From the NCBI GenBank assembly GCA_029932445.1, contig JAOZQB010000180.1, positions 1 through 5,951 of the forward strand: 5,951 nucleotides of DNA, written 5' to 3'. Below, one piece after another: positions 5,926 through 5,951 of this stretch. The position numbers and the translations under genes were made by a program. How positions within the stretch are numbered: position 1 is the first letter of the stretch; every line of letters begins with the position of its first letter. Source of the DNA: Bacteroidales bacterium (GTDB lineage Bacteria > Bacteroidota > Bacteroidia > Bacteroidales > JAADGE01). The notes beneath the pieces are model-generated. The model saw only the letters and a program-made list of their open reading frames with translations. It searched no databases and was not told the origin of the DNA.

Positions 5926-5951
5926 GATTATAAAAGTGAACCCGGAGGAAT

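Noticed and set aside
1..5951. Alternative genetic code with TGA as a sense codon
   Set aside because: Only one internal TGA is found in about 1800 codons. Trp is always TGG, and hipB ends with TGA at a typical ATGA overlap.

Overview
This is an AT-rich window from a member of the Bacteroidota, probably a Flavobacteriia- or Bacteroidia-like genome. The evidence is a type II-C Cas9 with Bacteroidota-style motifs, little Shine-Dalgarno sequence before most genes, and promoter-like sites resembling the phylum's TAnnTTTG -7 element. TGG encodes Trp throughout and TAA/TGA end the other genes, so I assume the standard bacterial code.

Left two thirds (1-3876, minus strand): a large type II-C cas9 that runs off the left edge. 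It reads as one continuous frame from 3876 to 1 except for a single in-frame TGA at 1621-1623, inside the HNH domain. Residue numbers below count that TGA as codon 752. RuvC-I, the bridge helix, REC, RuvC-II and the HNH histidine lie before the stop. The last HNH Asn, RuvC-III (H1175/D1178) and the start of the WED/PAM-interacting region lie after it. Between the HNH-distal linker and RuvC-III is a roughly 280-residue insertion made of five degenerate copies of a 55-63-residue unit.

Middle (3877-4182): the cas9/hip intergenic region carries a tracrRNA on the plus strand, divergent from cas9. It has an anti-repeat, a nexus hairpin, a second hairpin, and a UUCG-capped terminator followed by a T-run. 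The candidate promoters of cas9 and the tracrRNA overlap. No CRISPR array, cas1 or cas2 lies in the window; they would be expected beyond the left edge. From 4032 to 4182 I see no gene.

Right third (4183-5685, minus strand): a three-gene, translationally coupled operon hipB-hipS-hipT, a tripartite HipBST-like toxin-antitoxin system. HipB is an XRE-type DNA-binding protein. HipS corresponds to the N-terminal subdomain of HipA and is the likely antitoxin. HipT is a HipA-fold Ser/Thr kinase toxin. Upstream of hipB is an AT-rich regulatory region with direct repeats at exact 20-bp intervals, which reach the hipB start codon.

Right edge (5686-5951): no protein gene. It holds the phased repeats, a tandem 12-bp repeat flanked by TTTGCA/TGCAAA, a minus-strand terminator, and a last few bases that might be the 3' end of a tRNA gene. 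This could be the boundary of an integrated element. Cas9/tracrRNA would act in RNA-guided interference if cas9 is functional, and HipBST would act as a stress- or defence-linked toxin system. Any functional link between them is inference from proximity.
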